A stretch of 15,354 nucleotides of DNA from assembly GCA_041497995.1 (NCBI GenBank), contig JBGQHM010000131.1, positions 1 through 15,354 of the forward strand, given 5' to 3'. Source of the stretch: DATKMS01 sp041497995 (GTDB taxonomy: Bacteria > Desulfobacterota > Binatia > HRBIN30). This document shows, piece by piece, positions 13,820 through 15,354 of the stretch. The notes beneath the pieces were generated by a model that saw only the letters and a list, made by a program, of their open reading frames with translations, was not told the origin of the DNA and searched no databases. The position numbers and the translations under genes were made by a program. The stretch's first letter is position 1, and each line of letters starts with the position of its first letter.

Positions 13820-14239
13820 ATGCAAACGTTCAGTCGAGCAGAGATCGAAGCGGCGTGGCGCAAACGCATGGACCTGCAGGATACGAACGACTGGGAAGGT
13901 TTTGGGAAGACATTCACCGCCGACGCGGTGTACATCGAGCATCACTACGGCACATTCCGCGGCCGCGTTGCCATCCTGAAGTGGCTGGTCCCGGTGATGG
14001 AGCACTGCAAGGAGTGGACGTTCCCGGTCGAGTGGGTGAACATCGACGGCAACCGCGTCGTGCACAAGTGGCTCAACCGTCTGCCCGGCAAGCGGCCGGA
14101 CGGAACGTACTACGAGTTCGCCGGCATCACGGTGATGGAGTACGCCGGCAACGGCACGTTCTCGTTCCAGGAAGACATGTACAACCGGCACGAGACCGAC
14201 GAGGTGCTGGCGGAGTGGGACGCGGCGCGGAAGAAGTGA
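13820..14239 (+). CDS. SnoaL-like / NTF2-like small protein
   Basis: This 139-residue protein has the cone-shaped NTF2/SnoaL-like fold. N-terminal helices include IEAAWRKRMDLQDTNDWEGFGKTFTADAVYIEHHYGTFRGR, a typical opening in which the aspartate and aromatic residues line the pocket. The strands PVEWVNIDGNRVVHKWLNRLPGKR and YYEFAGITVMEYAGNGTFSFQEDMYN follow, with a C-terminal helix ETDEVLAEWDAA. Family members include polyketide cyclases, ketosteroid isomerases, dehydratases and non-catalytic binding proteins; which applies here is unclear. AGGAGG at 13807-13812 lies inside the stop region of the upstream tandem PqqC-like gene and seven bases before ATG 13820. This points to tight co-expression and probably a shared substrate. 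The gene is followed by a long hairpin. Confidence 0.87.
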   Translation: MQTFSRAEIEAAWRKRMDLQDTNDWEGFGKTFTADAVYIEHHYGTFRGRVAILKWLVPVMEHCKEWTFPVEWVNIDGNRVVHKWLNRLPGKRPDGTYYEFAGITVMEYAGNGTFSFQEDMYNRHETDEVLAEWDAARKK

Positions 14240-14245
14240 GAAGAG

Positions 14246-14320
14246 CGTGTTCGTGCTCGTGTTGGTGCTCGTTGAAAGGAGCGAACCCTCCCTCCGAACA
14301 CCAGCACGAGCACGAACACG
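14246..14320. terminator. 26-bp-stem hairpin between convergent genes, built of CGTGYT hexamers
   Basis: Arms 14246-14271 and 14295-14320 are inverted with 24 of 26 positions matching, and both mismatches become G-U pairs in one of the RNA strands. The 23-base loop carries a nested GGAG/CTCC pair. The stem is composed of hexamer-like units CGTGTT, CGTGCT, CGTGTT, GGTGCT. It starts 7 bp after the SnoaL-like stop and ends 5 bp before the DUF2804 stop, the expected place for a bidirectional terminator. No U-tract follows on either strand, so termination activity is inferred from position and stem strength. It could equally be an intergenic repeat. Confidence 0.6.
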
Positions 14321-14325
14321 ATCCT

Positions 14326-15345
14326 TCACCACTTCGCGTAGTGCCGCTCCGCGTATCCCAGCATGTTGCTGATCGCGAGGCGCTCGCCCGCCGTTGTTTC
14401 CACCCAGCCGTCGTAACGACCCACCAGCTGGTTGAAGTTCGACGCCACAATCCAGGCGTTGATGTTCTCGCGGTGTCGGCCCTCCGGGCGGAAGGACAGC
14501 TGTAGTCGGCGATCGAACGACGTGACGCGCCACGGCCGCATGAGGTCGCGGCGGTCGTACTCGAAGTTGACGGTGTCCAGCTTGTGCAGCCGGCCGTCGA
14601 GCCAAAAGCAATTCTCCGTGAAGCTCGTTTCGTTCACACCGCAGGAGACGTTCATGCCCGCAACGCGACCGTCCGCCACGCGCCCCGCCAGGCAGCCCCA
14701 ATTCCAGAACGTGTGCCTGCGCATGTAGCCGGCGCTCCAGTCGTGATGCCCGCGCGTGCCGATCGCCGCGAGGTCGAACGTCCGGCCCTCCCAGCGCAGT
14801 GTCCCCGACACTGCGTGACCAGCTGTCTTCCGCGCGTAGACCCAGCCGGTGGCGCCGGCGGGCGTGCAGATGAACAGCGGCTGCAGCGGCGGATCTTCCT
14901 CGCTGAAAGTCGCGTCGATGACCACACCACCGCGCAGCTCGACGACCAGGCGCCGCGCGCGTGGCTGCGCGCTCGCAGTCATCTCGATGCGGTTGCCTCC
15001 CGCGTTGAAGACGCTCGTGCCCGTCTCCGGCAACTGATCGAAGCGCATGCCGCGCGCCAGCGGCTGCTGAAAGCTGTACTCGGCGAAGCGTCGCGTCGAT
15101 GGCTCGTAGCAGTAGACGAATGCGGTGCCGACGTACTTGATGTCCGCCATGGCGCAGCCGAACACCAGTTGCTCGGAAAGGGCGCCGAGGAATTGGAACT
15201 GGTTGAAGGCGAAGTGGCGCCGCAAACCACCAACGCGTGTGCCGAACGGGCTCAGCAACTCGAAGTCGCGGTAGTTCACCTCGTCGACGGGTTCGGCAAA
15301 GATGCCGATCCGCGCATCGCGGGCGCTGTCGACGAGGCGGTTCAT
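14326..15345 (-). CDS. DUF2804 domain-containing protein
   Basis: This 339-residue protein matches DUF2804. It opens ELLSPFGTRVGGLRRHFAFNQFQFLG, followed by ADIKYVGTAFVYCYEPSTRRF. The most conserved block is GHHDWSAGYMRRHTFWNWGC (199-218), then AGMNVSCGVNETSFTENCFWLDGRLHKLDTV. The family ending NFNQLVGRYDG, then ISNMLGYAERHYAKW, is intact. The HHD and WNW residues are the strongest candidates for a functional site. The domain is thought to be beta-rich and related to lipocalin-like AttH/CrtC folds that act on hydrophobic isoprenoid-type molecules; that link is recalled, not shown here. The frame is open to the window edge beyond ATG 15345, so a slightly longer N-terminus cannot be excluded. 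The gene converges on the SnoaL-like gene with a hairpin between them. No biochemical function is established for the family. Confidence 0.88.
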   Translation of the reverse strand: MNRLVDSARDARIGIFAEPVDEVNYRDFELLSPFGTRVGGLRRHFAFNQFQFLGALSEQLVFGCAMADIKYVGTAFVYCYEPSTRRFAEYSFQQPLARGMRFDQLPETGTSVFNAGGNRIEMTASAQPRARRLVVELRGGVVIDATFSEEDPPLQPLFICTPAGATGWVYARKTAGHAVSGTLRWEGRTFDLAAIGTRGHHDWSAGYMRRHTFWNWGCLAGRVADGRVAGMNVSCGVNETSFTENCFWLDGRLHKLDTVNFEYDRRDLMRPWRVTSFDRRLQLSFRPEGRHRENINAWIVASNFNQLVGRYDGWVETTAGERLAISNMLGYAERHYAKW

Positions 15346-15354
15346 CGATCGGCC

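Overview
The window is GC-rich, gene-dense bacterial DNA with short intergenic gaps (none over about 140 bp). No rRNA, tRNA, CRISPR array, plasmid or phage module is visible. The gene mix (luciferase-like flavin oxidoreductase, amidohydrolase, cyclase-family hydrolase, DUF2804, TMTC-like TPR protein, a protein with a PEP/IPTL-CTERM-like tail, and REP elements with their RAYT transposase) suggests an uncultured environmental Gram-negative chromosome, perhaps a Binatota- or 'Deltaproteobacteria'-like lineage. That placement is inference from gene content only.

Region 1 (1-5537) looks like a catabolic operon on the minus strand: LLM flavin-dependent oxidoreductase (4771-3647), aldehyde dehydrogenase (3558-2095), N-acyl-D-amino-acid-deacylase-like amidohydrolase (2085-376) and a Zn-dependent alcohol dehydrogenase cut by the window edge (269-1). 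A TetR-type regulator (4884-5537) is divergent. The shared 112-bp promoter region holds a TTGACA box and two short perfect palindromes suitable for TetR control. A paired REP element sits in the LLM-ALDH gap, and a single REP plus a heptanucleotide tandem repeat sits in the amidohydrolase-ADH gap. The likely theme is monooxygenation, then alcohol/aldehyde oxidation and hydrolysis of an unknown organic compound.

Region 2 (5676-7932) holds a secreted protein with a C-terminal sorting-type tail, a convergent cyclase-family (kynurenine-formamidase-like) hydrolase overlapping it by 15 bp, and a DUF456 membrane protein.

Region 3 (8005-12113) holds the most unusual gene. A complete class I acyl-CoA synthetase-like adenylating enzyme runs in frame, without a stop codon, through a GTAG-type REP element into a complete REP-associated tyrosine transposase (RAYT), which itself carries a second REP copy within its coding sequence. 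It is followed by a membrane GT-C/TMTC-like TPR protein.

Region 4 (12183-15345) holds a 541-residue protein made of two diverged PqqC/heme-oxygenase-like halves, translationally linked to a small SnoaL/NTF2-like protein. A convergent DUF2804 protein follows, and a 26-bp hairpin of CGTGYT-type hexamers lies between the convergent genes.
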